From Hermatobates lingyangjiaoensis (taxonomy: Eukaryota > Arthropoda > Insecta > Hemiptera > Hermatobatidae): a stretch of 64,000 bases of DNA. The stretch spans positions 310,001 through 374,000 of the forward strand of contig JAPFBL010000240.1 in assembly GCA_026182355.1 (NCBI GenBank), given 5' to 3'. Below are positions 63,942 through 64,000 of this stretch, piece after piece. The stretch's first letter is position 1. Every line of letters starts with the position of its first letter. Under the pieces are notes generated by a model that searched no databases, was not told the origin of the DNA, and saw only the letters and a list, made by a program, of their open reading frames with translations. Position numbers and translations under genes: made by a program.

Positions 63942-64000
63942 TTTTAGGTTAGGTTAGGTTGCATTGGTAGTTTCACAGGGGAATAGGCCGAGCATTAGCG
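63942..64000 (-). mobile_element. tRNA-derived SINE, 3' end, cut by window edge
   Basis: Minus-strand sequence ends GGCCTATTCCCCTGTG then CCAATGCAACCTAACCTAAC, the tail of the SINE family. The A/C-rich AACCT repeat tail here has three units. Confidence 0.85.

Noticed and set aside
63942..63962. Interstitial telomere
   Set aside because: Only about three AACCT-type units, and they are the tail of a SINE.

Overview
This window is eukaryotic, repeat-rich and AT-rich. It carries no rRNA, no functional tRNA gene, no prokaryote-style gene packing and no complete host protein-coding gene that I can recognise. The transposon content points to an invertebrate animal: Jockey-type LINE ends with an RRLKR motif, RNase H-bearing LINE fragments, Penelope-like elements (PLEs) with a GIY-YIG domain, a Helitron, mariner elements and tRNA-derived SINEs with AACCTAACC tails. 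An arthropod (crustacean, chelicerate or insect relative) fits best, but that is inference. The window probably lies between genes or inside a very large intron.

Layout: 1-2.2 kb is AT-rich DNA plus a 1.2-kb minisatellite. 3.7-10.5 kb holds foldback repeats, an internally deleted mariner with perfect TIRs (3975-4908), a second deleted mariner-like element (8322-8940) and a repeat with a 33-bp minisatellite (7600-8030). 12-16.5 kb is a dense field of foldbacks in (TA)n arrays plus a Jockey LINE end. 18.7-31.7 kb holds three PLE remnants, RNase H LINE debris, a Helitron helicase remnant and SINEs. 33-46.7 kb has more SINEs and long foldbacks, and a hAT-like MITE nested in a foldback with a clear 8-bp target duplication. 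47-51 kb is dominated by three tandem arrays (96, about 110 and 140 bp). 51.5-57.9 kb has duplicated composite insertions, a LINE RT remnant, a TIR element and a deleted Helitron relative. 60-64 kb has LINE RNase H debris, two more foldback copies, a LINE 3' end and a truncated SINE.

The most striking pattern cuts across repeat families. At least ten otherwise dissimilar repeats share a short RNA-like core: CTGANGA (or a close variant), a short hairpin, then GAAA followed by CG/TATCG/GGCC/GATC. Most occur as near-perfect inverted dimers embedded in or abutting (TA)n. One such core lies on the same strand about 300 bp downstream of a decayed PLE GIY-YIG frame (28688-29720). I infer that these are 3' ends of many PLE subfamilies or their non-autonomous derivatives. 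The core resembles, but does not complete, a hammerhead ribozyme.

No operon-like cooperation of genes exists here; what is coherent is the transposon ecology. Islands of more balanced base composition between repeats (listed) are the only candidates for host exons or conserved non-coding elements.
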